This document shows positions 1-8,939 of a DNA stretch of 23,583 nucleotides, piece after piece (positions within the stretch are counted from its first letter, which is position 1; each line of letters begins with the position of its first letter). The position numbers were made by a program, and so were the translations under genes. Source of the DNA: Vairimorpha apis BRL 01 (taxonomy: Eukaryota > Microsporidia > Nosematidae); NCBI GenBank assembly GCA_000447185.1, contig KE646964.1, positions 1 through 23,583 of the forward strand, in the 5' to 3' direction. The notes under the pieces are model-generated. The model did not search any database. It worked only from the letters and a program-made list of their open reading frames with translations, and was not told the origin of the DNA.

Positions 1-807
1 TAAGGTCTAATTTAGTTTTTAGCATTTACAATACATATAAATTTTTTATAAAAAAATTATTTTATTGAATGGTTTTGATTTTTTAATTAAAAAAATGTCT
101 TTTTTAAGATATTTTAAAGGATAAAAATTATTACCATTTGTCATTTTTTTAATAATAATTCTAATATTAAAAAAAATTATTAAATAGATGTTTTTTTTAA
201 AAAATAAAGATTACAAAAAAATAGAAAAAATAAAATGATTTCATGTACTATTTATATTATTAAATAAAAACTAATTTAGAAATGGATTAATGTATTTTTT
301 ATTTGTAGAATTAATAAATTTATTTAAAATTTTATTTAATAAAAAAATACCATTATAAAATCAAAATTTATATTAGTCATTCTATATTTTTTTATTTATA
401 CTATAACAATATTGAATTAGATATATAATTTTATCATAATAGAAAATTAGAAAATAAATATTTTCTGATGAAATAAAGTTTTTTAATAGAACACTAAAAA
501 CTAAATCTATTTATAATTAAAAATCTTATTAAGGTATTTATAAATTCTAAAAAAATTTTAATATTCAAAGAATAAAATCTTAAGAAAATTTAAAAAAAAT
601 TATTAGTAACGAATTTACTCCAAAATTAAATTTTGAAACAAGCAAAAAAAGAATTTTATAAAATATTAAATGTAAAAATTTATTAATCGGTTTTATCTTT
701 TAATTTTATAAATATTGATCAAATTATTCATGTTTAAAATAAAAAGACAAGACAATAAAAATAAAAAAATTTTATTTTGAACAAAAAAAGTTATATTTTA
801 AAAAATT
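1..807. other. intergenic AT-rich DNA
   Basis: No open frame with credible amino-acid composition, no GC-richer islet and no recognisable RNA was seen on either strand. The stretch is mostly A and T runs. It should contain the 3' end signals of the HisRS gene that ends at 808 on the minus strand. Confidence 0.6.
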
Positions 808-2090
808 TTATTTATTTTTCATTATTATCGAACAAAGATTTTCTATATTTTCTATTATTTTAGTATCATTTTCAATGTTGATAAAATTCACACATTTATT
901 TTTCCATTCCTGTTCTCCAATTACAATTAAATATCTAATTCGTTTCTTTTTACAATATTTTTTATGTTCATTAACATTGCTCCGTTTTGTATAAAATGTT
1001 TCAGATTTTATATTATTTGCCCAAAACATTTTTAAAAGTTTTTGCCTTTCTTCTACAAATAAATTACCAGATGTACTAATAAAAACATCTACAGTTTCAA
1101 CTTCATTTAAATCTTTTGTTAACAAACTAACTATTCTAGTAACACCAATTGAAAATCCTGCACATGGTATTATTTTATCAGACCCTGATAGGTTACTTAT
1201 CAAATTATCGTATCGACCTCCTCCTACTACCGATCCTATTTCTTTATTTAGATATGTACCTTCGATAATTAGACCAGTATAATAATCAAGACCTCTAGCT
1301 AAACTCAAATCAATAATTAAATTCTTTGAACAATTTAGATTATCGCAATATCTAAAAAGTAAAATCAGTTCATCAATCACATCTTTATATTTGATATATA
1401 AATTAGTTTCCATCAATTTGAATAAAATATTCTCTTTACCTTTTAATTTTATAAATTCAAATAATTTTGTTATTTGTTCATTATTTAATCCTTTATCAAT
1501 AAATTCTGAGTTTATTTCATGTAGATTCATTTTATCCATTTTATCTATAGTTGAACAAACACTACCAAAAAGCAATTCATCAATATTACACAATTCTAGA
1601 ATACCAAATAAGATTCTTCTGTCATTAACTCTAATAATAAATTCACCTTTGTAAACAGTTGATAATATATGATTAATTATACAAATTAGTTCACTATCTA
1701 TCATCATAGGTAAACCTTCTCCTGCAATGTCAAAATCAGCTTGTACAAATTCTCGCATCCTTCCTTGATTTTTTGATGGTTGATCTCTTCTATAGACTTT
1801 TCCAATTTGATACTTTTTCATTTTTTTAATTTATTCATGCTCATATATCTAGCAAATGGTACAGTTAAATCATATCTAAGAGCTAGAGAACCGTCATGCA
1901 CATCATAAATTAATTTATAATCTTCACCATATTTATTAAGCAAAATAGATTTAAGTTCAAAAACAGGTGTTTCTAATGGTACAGCTCCATGTAAAGTAAA
2001 AATGGATTTTATTTTATCTAAAACATTTGTATAAAGCGTTGATTCTTCTGGTGAATAATCATTGGTTCCTTTTGGCGTTCTTAATTCCAT
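808..2090 (-). CDS. histidyl-tRNA synthetase, split by a -1 frame change
   Basis: Class II aminoacyl-tRNA synthetase that charges tRNA-His with histidine in the cytosol. The first segment (2090-1818, 90 residues) opens [16 protein letters not shown] and carries the motif-1 region and [12 protein letters not shown]. The second segment (1821-808, 337 residues) carries motif 2 ([22 protein letters not shown]), the HisRS signature ARGLDYYTG, the loop VGGGRYDNL, motif 3 (GFSIGVTR) and an anticodon-binding C-terminus. The two frames meet at A7 (1821-1827). A -1 shift on the in-frame heptamer A AAA AAA, directly before TGA, gives a 427-residue product with no residue gained or lost against the family across [14 protein letters not shown]. 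One extra A in the run would give the same result. The start at 2090 is supported by CCC seven bases upstream. The identity is firm; whether the gene is really frameshifted is not. Confidence 0.95.
1821..1827 (-). other. slippery heptamer A AAA AAA in HisRS
   Basis: On the minus strand the zero frame reads TTA AAA AAA TGA. The A7 run is an in-phase X XXY YYZ heptamer followed at once by the stop. Slipping back one base continues into ATG AAA AAG TAT, the conserved HisRS reading. No convincing stem or pseudoknot was seen downstream. Confidence 0.6.
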
Positions 2091-2404
2091 AATTTAAGGG
2101 ATATTTTATTTAAAATTTGCGTTTTAACAAATAAAAATTATAAATAAAATTTAAATTTTTTTTTCAAAACTAGACAAACAAAGATTTGATTTTTTTTTAA
2201 TATAATATATTATATAATATTTTGCCAACACTAGCAAGAAACTTTATTTAGAAAATGTAAATTTAAATTTTACTGTTTTAAAATTTACAAAAAATAACTA
2301 AAAAATTTAAAATTCAAAAATCATAACATCAATTGAATAAAATTTAAAATTATATTTCCAAACATGTTTCATAATATACATAAAAAATTAAATTGTAAAA
2401 AAAC
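2091..2404. promoter_or_regulatory. divergent intergenic region between HisRS and the 738-aa gene
   Basis: The two genes are transcribed away from each other, so both promoters should lie here. A near-palindromic TA-rich block occurs around 2198-2220, but in this base composition it has little weight. No CCC or GGG precedes the ATG at 2405. Confidence 0.4.
2098..2100 (-). promoter_or_regulatory. CCC start signal of HisRS
   Basis: CCC on the minus strand, separated by seven bases (TTAAATT) from the ATG at 2090-2088. CCC-like motifs just before start codons are known from microsporidian genomes. In such AT-rich DNA the triplet stands out and supports this start. Confidence 0.55.
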
Positions 2405-4621
2405 ATGACAGACTCACTTTTAATTTATCCAGATATTTCAGTACAAGTAGACAAAAATGAAATTTTAGAAGCAATCAATAATTCTATACATCAAGTAACA
2501 ATGGATTTACCAAATATTCAATCCAACTTATCTTTATTGTTAAATTGCAATTTAAAATTTAACGATATTAATGATGTAATTCATAATTTATGTTTACGAG
2601 AAATAAATATGGAAATATTAGAAATAATTTGTGTGATTTATTTACGAAGTATTAATTTTAACATTGAATATTTTTTGAATAAAAATTCAATAATCGAAAA
2701 ACATAATTTAAAGAAAATTTTTAATATTAAAACAGTTAATAAATTATATATTGAACCACTTTTAAATCAGATTCATATTTTTAAAGATAAATTAACTGAA
2801 TATAATGTGCGAATGTTAAGATTTTATTGTACTTATTTATTGTTTAATAAAGATGTAATGCATCAGTTCGATATTTTATATTTTATATCTTATATTATAA
2901 ATTATGATACATTAATACTATCTAACTGGATAAAATATAAACCAACACAAGTAAAATGGGATATTTTAGGTTTACAAACAATAAAAAATTTCACTTTTAC
3001 AGAACTTAAATATGTAAAGTCTATTGATTTACTTTTTGATATTAAATTGACCTATGTTAATTACAAATTTTTAGATTATATAATTAAAAAAACAAATTAT
3101 AATGAAGATTTTTTTAATTTAATTATATGTTCATTCAATCAAGATTATGATATTCAAAATATGTTTAATATACTAAATAAAGTAAAAGGAAACCTTTTTG
3201 TTTTTAACTCTATTATTTATGAATTAATGAAAAAAGATAAAAATACTTTCAATACATATTTTATAAACACTTCTAATTTACAAAATCATTTGAATATTTA
3301 TAAATCGAACATTAATTTGATAAAATTGCTTAAAGTCAATAATGTTGAAATTAAATATTTGAAACAATTAGTTTATGATTATAAAAATTTTAAATTAATA
3401 TTGAAAAAACTAAACAATCCTTATATATTATTAAAAGAACTTGAATTTACAAATGATCAATTAAGTATAAAAAAATTAATATTTTTATATTCATATATTG
3501 ATATATCTAAAGAATTATTTTATAATATAATCATTCAAATAATTTCTAAATGTTATAAAGAATTTAATATAATAAACAAATCAAGTAATTGTTACAATAA
3601 ATCAAATCCAATTCCAATTGATTCTACATATATTTATAGCATAGAAGAAAAAAATAATTGTAAATGTATATTGAAAAATATAAGTTTACTTATAAAACTA
3701 TTTTTCGTATATAACAATTCAAATATGTCTACAAAATTCATTAAAAAATTGTATAAAATGAATAAGAAAAAATTTATTAAATATTATCATATAATGGAAC
3801 CTAGTACTTTGCAAATAAAAATTTATAAATTATTAAAAATTAATGTTATTATTAAAGATAAAGAACACTGGTGGAACAAACTTATTTATTCAAAAATAAA
3901 TAATATTAATTTATATGCTTATAATCAAAATGAAGAAAAAAATATTGAAAATAAAACAATCTTAAATGATTTAAGTTTAAATAACATGATTTTAGATGAT
4001 TATAAATATATGAACTATGTTGAATTTAATAATACATATGACAGTAATGTATCTCGAATAAATAATTTTGATAGTGGATACATTAGAGGATTATATTTTA
4101 AGAAAAGTCATATGGAATTTACAACTGAATCTGATTTTTTTACACTAAATATTTCATTTTTAAGATTGGAATATGAAGAACAACAAACTCTCGTTCAAAT
4201 AAATAATTTGTATATTTATGTAAAACAAAACTGTCTAATAATTTATTCTAATTCATATGAAAAAATTGTAAAAATTGATGATGATAATAAAATATATTTA
4301 GAAATTAAATATAAAAAGAAAAATATAACAATTAATTCTACAATATCATTTAAATTTTCTTTAACCAATAATATTTTTATTAAAATAGGTCAAGATTTCA
4401 AAGGATGTTTAGAAAAAATGCTTTTTTTTGAATCTGTTAACTATGATAAATCAAGAATTAAGAATTTAGAAGGAAGTGACTTATATTTAAAACTTTTAAG
4501 ACCATTAGAAATGTGGTGTGCGAACAAATGCGTAATAGGAATGTTTGTTGATAATGTTGTCCCTTATATTTTATATAAAGGAAGAGAAATAAAATTCTAC
4601 AACATTTTGTGCGTGAGATAA
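2405..4621 (+). CDS. uncharacterised 738-residue protein
   Basis: I do not recognise this gene. The frame is intact over 738 codons and is rich in Asn, Ile, Lys, Leu and Tyr, as expected for an AT-rich host. Residues 1 to about 550 look mainly alpha-helical, with repeated Leu/Ile spacing suggesting a helical solenoid and no obvious membrane span or signal peptide. Residues about 556-672 change character to alternating beta strands (IRGLYFKKSHMEF, FFTLNISFLRL, then FKGCLEKMLFF). That pattern resembles a concanavalin/LamG-type jelly roll such as the one found in BEACH-family proteins, but no BEACH domain follows. The fold is inferred from pattern only. A7 and T8 runs inside it stay in frame, so long homopolymers are not always broken here. 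The ATG at 2405 is the first in frame but lacks a CCC signal. Confidence 0.85.
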   Translation: MTDSLLIYPDISVQVDKNEILEAINNSIHQVTMDLPNIQSNLSLLLNCNLKFNDINDVIHNLCLREINMEILEIICVIYLRSINFNIEYFLNKNSIIEKHNLKKIFNIKTVNKLYIEPLLNQIHIFKDKLTEYNVRMLRFYCTYLLFNKDVMHQFDILYFISYIINYDTLILSNWIKYKPTQVKWDILGLQTIKNFTFTELKYVKSIDLLFDIKLTYVNYKFLDYIIKKTNYNEDFFNLIICSFNQDYDIQNMFNILNKVKGNLFVFNSIIYELMKKDKNTFNTYFINTSNLQNHLNIYKSNINLIKLLKVNNVEIKYLKQLVYDYKNFKLILKKLNNPYILLKELEFTNDQLSIKKLIFLYSYIDISKELFYNIIIQIISKCYKEFNIINKSSNCYNKSNPIPIDSTYIYSIEEKNNCKCILKNISLLIKLFFVYNNSNMSTKFIKKLYKMNKKKFIKYYHIMEPSTLQIKIYKLLKINVIIKDKEHWWNKLIYSKINNINLYAYNQNEEKNIENKTILNDLSLNNMILDDYKYMNYVEFNNTYDSNVSRINNFDSGYIRGLYFKKSHMEFTTESDFFTLNISFLRLEYEEQQTLVQINNLYIYVKQNCLIIYSNSYEKIVKIDDDNKIYLEIKYKKKNITINSTISFKFSLTNNIFIKIGQDFKGCLEKMLFFESVNYDKSRIKNLEGSDLYLKLLRPLEMWCANKCVIGMFVDNVVPYILYKGREIKFYNILCVR

Positions 4622-5519
4622 ATTGATAATAGTTAAAAAATTTTCAATTATTATTTTTTTTATAAAATTATTTAAGTAAATTATTTTTGATCAAAATATT
4701 TTATTATTTTAAACTAAATTTTTTTATATTTATTAAGATATTTATCCAATTGCAATTGATTGCAAAACTTGAACTTAATAAATTTATTATATTATATGTA
4801 TTAAATTATTTAAAAATATTATCTAACACACTTGATTATCTACATATTATATTTCATTCATTTTAATCATATTTAAAACATTTTAACGTTTTAAATAAGA
4901 AGATAAAAACAATCAAATTACCTTTTAATTATTTTATTTTTGTATACATTAATTCTTAAAAATATTATAAATATAAATTTAATTTTTAAAATTTTTAGAA
5001 ATAATAAAATTTATAAATACTTAATTTCGAAAATTATATAGATAAGATTGTTATTTAAAACTAATTTTTTTATAAAAATAACAATTGTTCATTAAAAACA
5101 TTAGTTTTAAAGAATATTGTTTACATTTTATTTATTTATTCTGTACTAAATGTAATAAAACATAATCAATAAAAAATATAAAATCAATTAAAATTATCAT
5201 TGATGTTTTTATATCATATTTTTTATCGTGTTTAAATTTTTTATAAAAATATTGTATTCAAAAACTATTTCAAATATTATGTTAATTAAAAAAATTATTT
5301 TTTAATTTTATGAAACAAACTTTTGAACTTTTTTGATATTTTTTTTAAAATCGTAAAAATGCATAAATTATATCGAAATGATGTTTTATTATTAAGTTTA
5401 TTCATTTTTTTTGACCTTTTACATCCAATTAAAATATTTATATATGAATAGATATAATCACAGATCAAAATAATTTTTGTTGGTTTTTGTAAATATAAAA
5501 GAAAAATTTTAATTTCATT
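4622..5519. other. intergenic AT-rich DNA with overlapping inverted repeats
   Basis: No coding signal was seen. The only structure noticed is a pair of overlapping inverted repeats at 5047-5111, listed separately. A 31-codon frame from 5359 (MHKLYRND) looks like chance. Confidence 0.5.
5047..5111. repeat. overlapping inverted repeats
   Basis: A 10-base perfect inverted repeat (5047-5056 with 5076-5085) overlaps the left arm of a 12-base perfect one (5054-5065 with 5100-5111). Because the left arms share bases, the two hairpins exclude each other. AT-rich sequence yields such repeats by chance, but both contain G/C pairs. Confidence 0.4.
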
Positions 5520-5825
5520 ATGGAATTCTTTAGTTTGTTTCTTATTTTATTTTTACCATTGTTAACACTTGCATGTGGAACAACTAATCCAGGAGGTGAC
5601 GAAGAAGGTGGTGAAGGAGAAGGCGGTGCTTCTGGTGGAAGTGCTTCTGGTAGTGGTGCTCCTGGAGGTGGTGCTCCTGGAGGTGGTGCTCCTAAAGGAG
5701 AAAAGAATGAAAAGGGAGATAAAGGCGGCGATAAAGGTGGTGACAAAGGAGCTGATAAAGGTGGTGAAGCAGCTGCTCCTCCTAGTGGTGCAGAAGCGCC
5801 TCCTGGTGGTGCTCCTCCTTCATAA
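5520..5825 (+). CDS. small secreted Gly/Ala/Pro-rich protein of the C-G-G-T-D-P family
   Basis: A 101-residue protein. Residues 1-18 (MEFFSLFLILFLPLLTLA) are a clear signal peptide, followed at once by CGTTNPGG, the family motif C-G-[GT]-[ST]-[DN]-P. The mature part is low-complexity: GGE/GGS stretches, three GAP repeats of the type GAPGGGAPGGG, then KGGDKGGDKGADKGG, and an Ala/Pro/Gly tail. It is probably exported, perhaps to the spore wall or the host interface, but no function can be assigned. The coding DNA is much richer in G and C than its surroundings because of Gly/Ala/Pro codons and near-perfect short repeats. The frame in use is identified by the signal peptide; the other frames and the opposite strand are open only because of the repeats. 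No CCC signal lies before the ATG. A retrotransposon remnant starts about 105 bases downstream. Confidence 0.8.
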   Translation: MEFFSLFLILFLPLLTLACGTTNPGGDEEGGEGEGGASGGSASGSGAPGGGAPGGGAPKGEKNEKGDKGGDKGGDKGADKGGEAAAPPSGAEAPPGGAPPS

Positions 5826-5931
5826 GATTGTTGTTAAAGATACTATATCGTTAAATTTTATGTATCTATCCAAATAAAATCATTTTTAACAAATCTTTCT
5901 TAAAACTTAAATTTAAATATATTTTTTTAAT
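5826..5931. other. short spacer before the retrotransposon copy
   Basis: An AT-rich gap between the secreted gene and the abrupt start of coding similarity at about 5932. The change in composition marks the 5' truncation point of the inserted element. Confidence 0.4.
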
Positions 5932-6843
5932 TTGTATTATGAACTAATAAGCATTAAGGATTCGTCTACATGGCTAACAAAGGGAAACAATCAGGCCAGA
6001 TCCGAAGCAATTTATTGCTTCCTACAGGATAGAAATATCTTCTGTGGTCAAGTAGGACAATGTCCTCACTGTGGATCTCAAAGAAAGACAGTTGATCATT
6101 TAGCTACCAAGTGTGACCGAATGTTAGGTTTTGACTACATGAGAAGGCACAATGAGGTAGTTAGATGTATACATCTTCTTCTTTGTAAAAAGTATGGATT
6201 TAAAAAGACGAATAAAATAAGAAGCCACTCAGTTCAAGAGGTAATGTCTAATGACAATGCCGAGATACGAGTGGATACAAGGGTATCAACTGATATCAAA
6301 GTCTGCCATAATAAGCCTGACATACTTGTAATAGACAAAAAGAATAAAGAAATCTTAATTGTCGAGATTGGAATAACCAATCAAGACCGTTTGACTATTG
6401 TCGAAAACGAAAAATTAAGAAAGTATGATCTTTTGGCTAATGAACTTGGACAAATATATAAATCTCGGACAAAGATTGTTCCATATGTAATAACATGGGA
6501 TGGGGTGGTAACTAAGTACCACAGAAAGTATATCAAAGAGCTAGAAATCCAACCAAATCTTGAGGCGTACATGCAATCCATTGTACTTAAGAAGACTTTA
6601 GAGTCCATTTCTATGGATAGAAGACGAGGATATGAGTGGATTGAACCTAGAGAGGACGAGGTGGAAAAAGCAGTGGAGAATTTAGTAAAAACTATACCTT
6701 TTAAAAATATATATATCGAGGAGACGAAACTCAAAATAAACGAATCAAAAAAGCCCCGAGATAATCAAAGTGAAGAATATGAAGAGGAAATTGTTTTAAA
6801 TAATCCACAAATTAAGAATACTAATAATAATGAACAACTATAA
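5932..6843 (+). CDS. C-terminal part of a non-LTR retrotransposon polyprotein (zinc finger + restriction-like endonuclease)
   Basis: An open frame of 303 codons without a proper start: it opens at TTG, and the first in-frame ATG is codon 64 (6121). Residues 44-61 form a C-X2-C-X8-H-X4-C finger (CPHC, H56, C61). Next come RHN at 72-74 and a PD-(D/E)XK nuclease core: PD at 129-130, E145 in IVEIGITNQD, and K164 in LRKYDLLANEL. This order (finger, R/K-H-D/N, PD...E...K) is the restriction-like endonuclease end of R2/R4/NeSL-type elements, which nick the target for target-primed reverse transcription. The reverse transcriptase that should lie upstream is absent, the usual 5' truncation. The coding DNA is richer in G/C than the host genes and has no disruptions, so this is the youngest copy in the window. 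Expression is not indicated. Confidence 0.85.
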   Translation: MYYELISIKDSSTWLTKGNNQARSEAIYCFLQDRNIFCGQVGQCPHCGSQRKTVDHLATKCDRMLGFDYMRRHNEVVRCIHLLLCKKYGFKKTNKIRSHSVQEVMSNDNAEIRVDTRVSTDIKVCHNKPDILVIDKKNKEILIVEIGITNQDRLTIVENEKLRKYDLLANELGQIYKSRTKIVPYVITWDGVVTKYHRKYIKELEIQPNLEAYMQSIVLKKTLESISMDRRRGYEWIEPREDEVEKAVENLVKTIPFKNIYIEETKLKINESKKPRDNQSEEYEEEIVLNNPQIKNTNNNEQL

Positions 6844-6860
6844 AATAATAACCCAATAAA
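5932..6860 (+). mobile_element. non-LTR retrotransposon remnant, copy 1 (5'-truncated)
   Basis: It spans the coding remnant plus a short 3' tail ending in TAACCCAATAAA (6849-6860). The same tail occurs at the end of copy 5 (17482-17471, minus) and, with one change, of copy 4 (15828-15839). That makes it the likely 3' terminus of the element. No target-site duplication could be fixed in the AT-rich flanks. Confidence 0.75.
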
Positions 6861-7643
6861 CCTTTTAACTATACTTTTTAGATAAAATAAATAATTTTTA
6901 ATTTGTATTTATAAATTTAAATATAATATTATTTTACTTTCATTTTATTAATGTACGCTTTATTTTATTAAATATATTGATTTTTAATAAAAATTTTTAA
7001 TTCAATAAAAAAATTTGAAAATAGTTTACTAAAATTTTTTCAATAAACTTTATTATTTATTTTATTTTATTTTTTGCATCTCTCAGAAATTAATACATTA
7101 CAAACAAAGAAAAAAAATATATAGGAAGAATAAAAAATCGAAATGCTAACAATATCAGCCTTTATCTAATATTAATACATTTGATAAAAACTATAAGAAA
7201 CATTTAGATTTCAAAAAAAATATTTTTAATGTTTTTAAGTTTATTTTTATGTAAAATTATCTTTTTTATCATAATAACAATATGAAATTATTTTTACGTA
7301 TATTAGGTTAAAATAAAATATAAATTTTTATACAGCCATTAAACCATAAAAATTCAAACATTTAATTTCATCACTTTTATACTCTTATCTATTAGGACAT
7401 TATGTATTATATTAAAATTTTTAAAATTTTTTTTCACTATTTTAGATAAAAAATCAAATTTTTATTAACCTCAGTAATTTTGTCAAAAAAAAATAATATG
7501 ATAAACAAAAATTTAAAAGTGTTATAAAATTTTTTTGTTATAGTTTACATATAAATCAGAAATTTGTTTTTATTTTATATAATAAAATTTTTTGCACATG
7601 TCAATAATTTGGTTTACTATAAAAAAAAAATTTTTTGACCCCC
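6861..7643. other. intergenic AT-rich DNA
   Basis: No coding or RNA signal is recognised. The stretch ends in an A10/T6 run (7621-7636) just before the GC-rich snoRNA islet. It may hold the snoRNA promoter, but no box A/B-like elements were identified. Confidence 0.45.
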
Positions 7644-7706
7644 GAAGAATGATGATTCTTGCCGCCCCAGACTGATGACTGATGAGCTTGCATAAAAACT
7701 GACTTC
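7644..7706 (+). ncRNA. C/D-box snoRNA predicted to guide 2'-O-methylation of the LSU rRNA P-loop (snR67-like target)
   Basis: A GC-rich islet in AT-rich DNA with all elements of a short C/D RNA: terminal stem GAAG (7644-7647) with CTTC (7703-7706), box C ATGATGA (7649-7655), box D' CTGA (7672-7675), box C' CTGATGA (7679-7685) and box D CTGA (7699-7702). The guide next to D', TGCCGCCCCAG (7660-7670), is an 11-base perfect complement of CUGGGGCGGCA, the LSU rRNA P-loop segment as I remember it from yeast. The fifth base upstream of D' is C7667. It pairs with the second G of UGGGG, which is E. coli G2251 (yeast G2619), a position 2'-O-methylated in bacteria, mitochondria and eukaryotic cytosol. 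The guide upstream of box D (GCTTGCATAAAAA) was not matched to a target. A competing 6-bp hairpin AAGAAT-GATG-ATTCTT overlaps box C. Confidence 0.8.
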
Positions 7707-8939
7707 CAATTTCTTAAATTTTTGATTTTATAAATAATTGTAATTTAATATTAATATTTGTATTGATTTATATTCTAATATTACAAAGGTGATTCTTGTA
7801 TAATCTCTAAAGTTTGTAATTAAATTTGAAAATAAAAAAATTTATTAAAATAATAAAAAATTAATAAAATTGTTCTCAAGGATTTAATACACAAGATGTT
7901 GAAGTTGAAAAAATCGTGAGGATTTTTTTATATTAAAAAATATTTAGAATTTGTAATAAAAAAATTTTTCTAAAAAAAATAATAGCTATTTTTTATTATT
8001 TGTAGCTTATAAATATCTATTAATCGAAAATTATATATTTTGTTAAAAAAATATTTTTATAAAGGTGACTTTACTAACTTATTTTGAAAAATAAATTAAA
8101 TTTATACTTTCTTACATGTTGATAAAATTTAAAAAAATGCAAAACTATTTAATAGCTGTATATGATTTATTTAAAAATTAACAAAATATAAAATGTTGTT
8201 AAATATATATAATATTTGTATTTATAAATACTAAACTTATTTTACATAAATAGTTCACATAGTAAATATAAAGTACAACTAAAATTTAGTAAAGAATATG
8301 TTATGTAATAAAATTTCATTTAATTTACAATTAAAAATACATACAAAATAATTTAATTATAATATTAAAAATAATTTTTAAAATCTTTAGAAACGAATAT
8401 AAATTTTTTATTTAAATAGTTATATTATAAATAATATACTTTACACAAAAAATAAGTTTTTTACTCAAAATAACCTTCAGATTTTAATAATTTTATTGTA
8501 ATTAAATTTTAATTTTTATTTTTGCATATAATTATGGTTTTAAATTTTTTGTTAATATTTTAATAATTTAAAATTGAGTTTTAAAAAAATCAAAATATTA
8601 ATAAAACTTAAAAACTGTAAAAAATGTTAAAGTTACCATCTCTTGTTTAATTCAAAATTTTTTAAAAAAATTAACACATCTAACAAATATTCTATTACAT
8701 GTTAGTTTATGTTAAATTTAAAATATTTGATCTTTAAGAAAAAATCAACATTTAAATTACTAATCATTAAAATAATTTCTATTTAAAATTTACTTTTTAT
8801 TATTATCTTTAAAAAAATATAAAAAATTATTCAATAATGTTATAGTAATTATAACCTAATAATAAATCTATCATTTAAAAAAATATAAAAATTTAAATAT
8901 TTAAATTATTTAAGATAGAAATATGTTCTATAAATAAGA
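7707..8939. other. intergenic AT-rich DNA
   Basis: There is no supported gene. Around 7870-7900 a frame reading IVLKDLIHKM faintly resembles the retrotransposon segment SIVLKKTLESISM. It is too short to call a further relic. Confidence 0.4.

Noticed and set aside
1391..1654. Plus-strand frame of 87 codons
   Set aside because: It is antisense to the conserved HisRS coding region; its composition is that of a reverse complement.
1818..1821. Introns as the cause of the split HisRS and adenylate kinase genes
   Set aside because: The two frames overlap at each site (4 and 22 bases), leaving no room for an intron, and no splice signals are present.
5465..5746. Minus-strand frame rich in PPLSPP and GAPPPGAP
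   Set aside because: It is the reverse complement of the Gly/Ala/Pro repeat gene, open only because of the repeats; no signal peptide or family motif.
5569..5877. Second plus-strand frame over the same repeats (rich in Val/Leu)
   Set aside because: It is a frame-shifted shadow of the repeat gene; the competing frame has the signal peptide and the CGTTNP motif.
6381..6734. Minus-strand frame of 117 codons
   Set aside because: It is antisense to the retrotransposon endonuclease remnant.
7866..7910. IVLKDLIHKM as a seventh endonuclease relic
   Set aside because: Only one short block of weak similarity; no second block in order was found.
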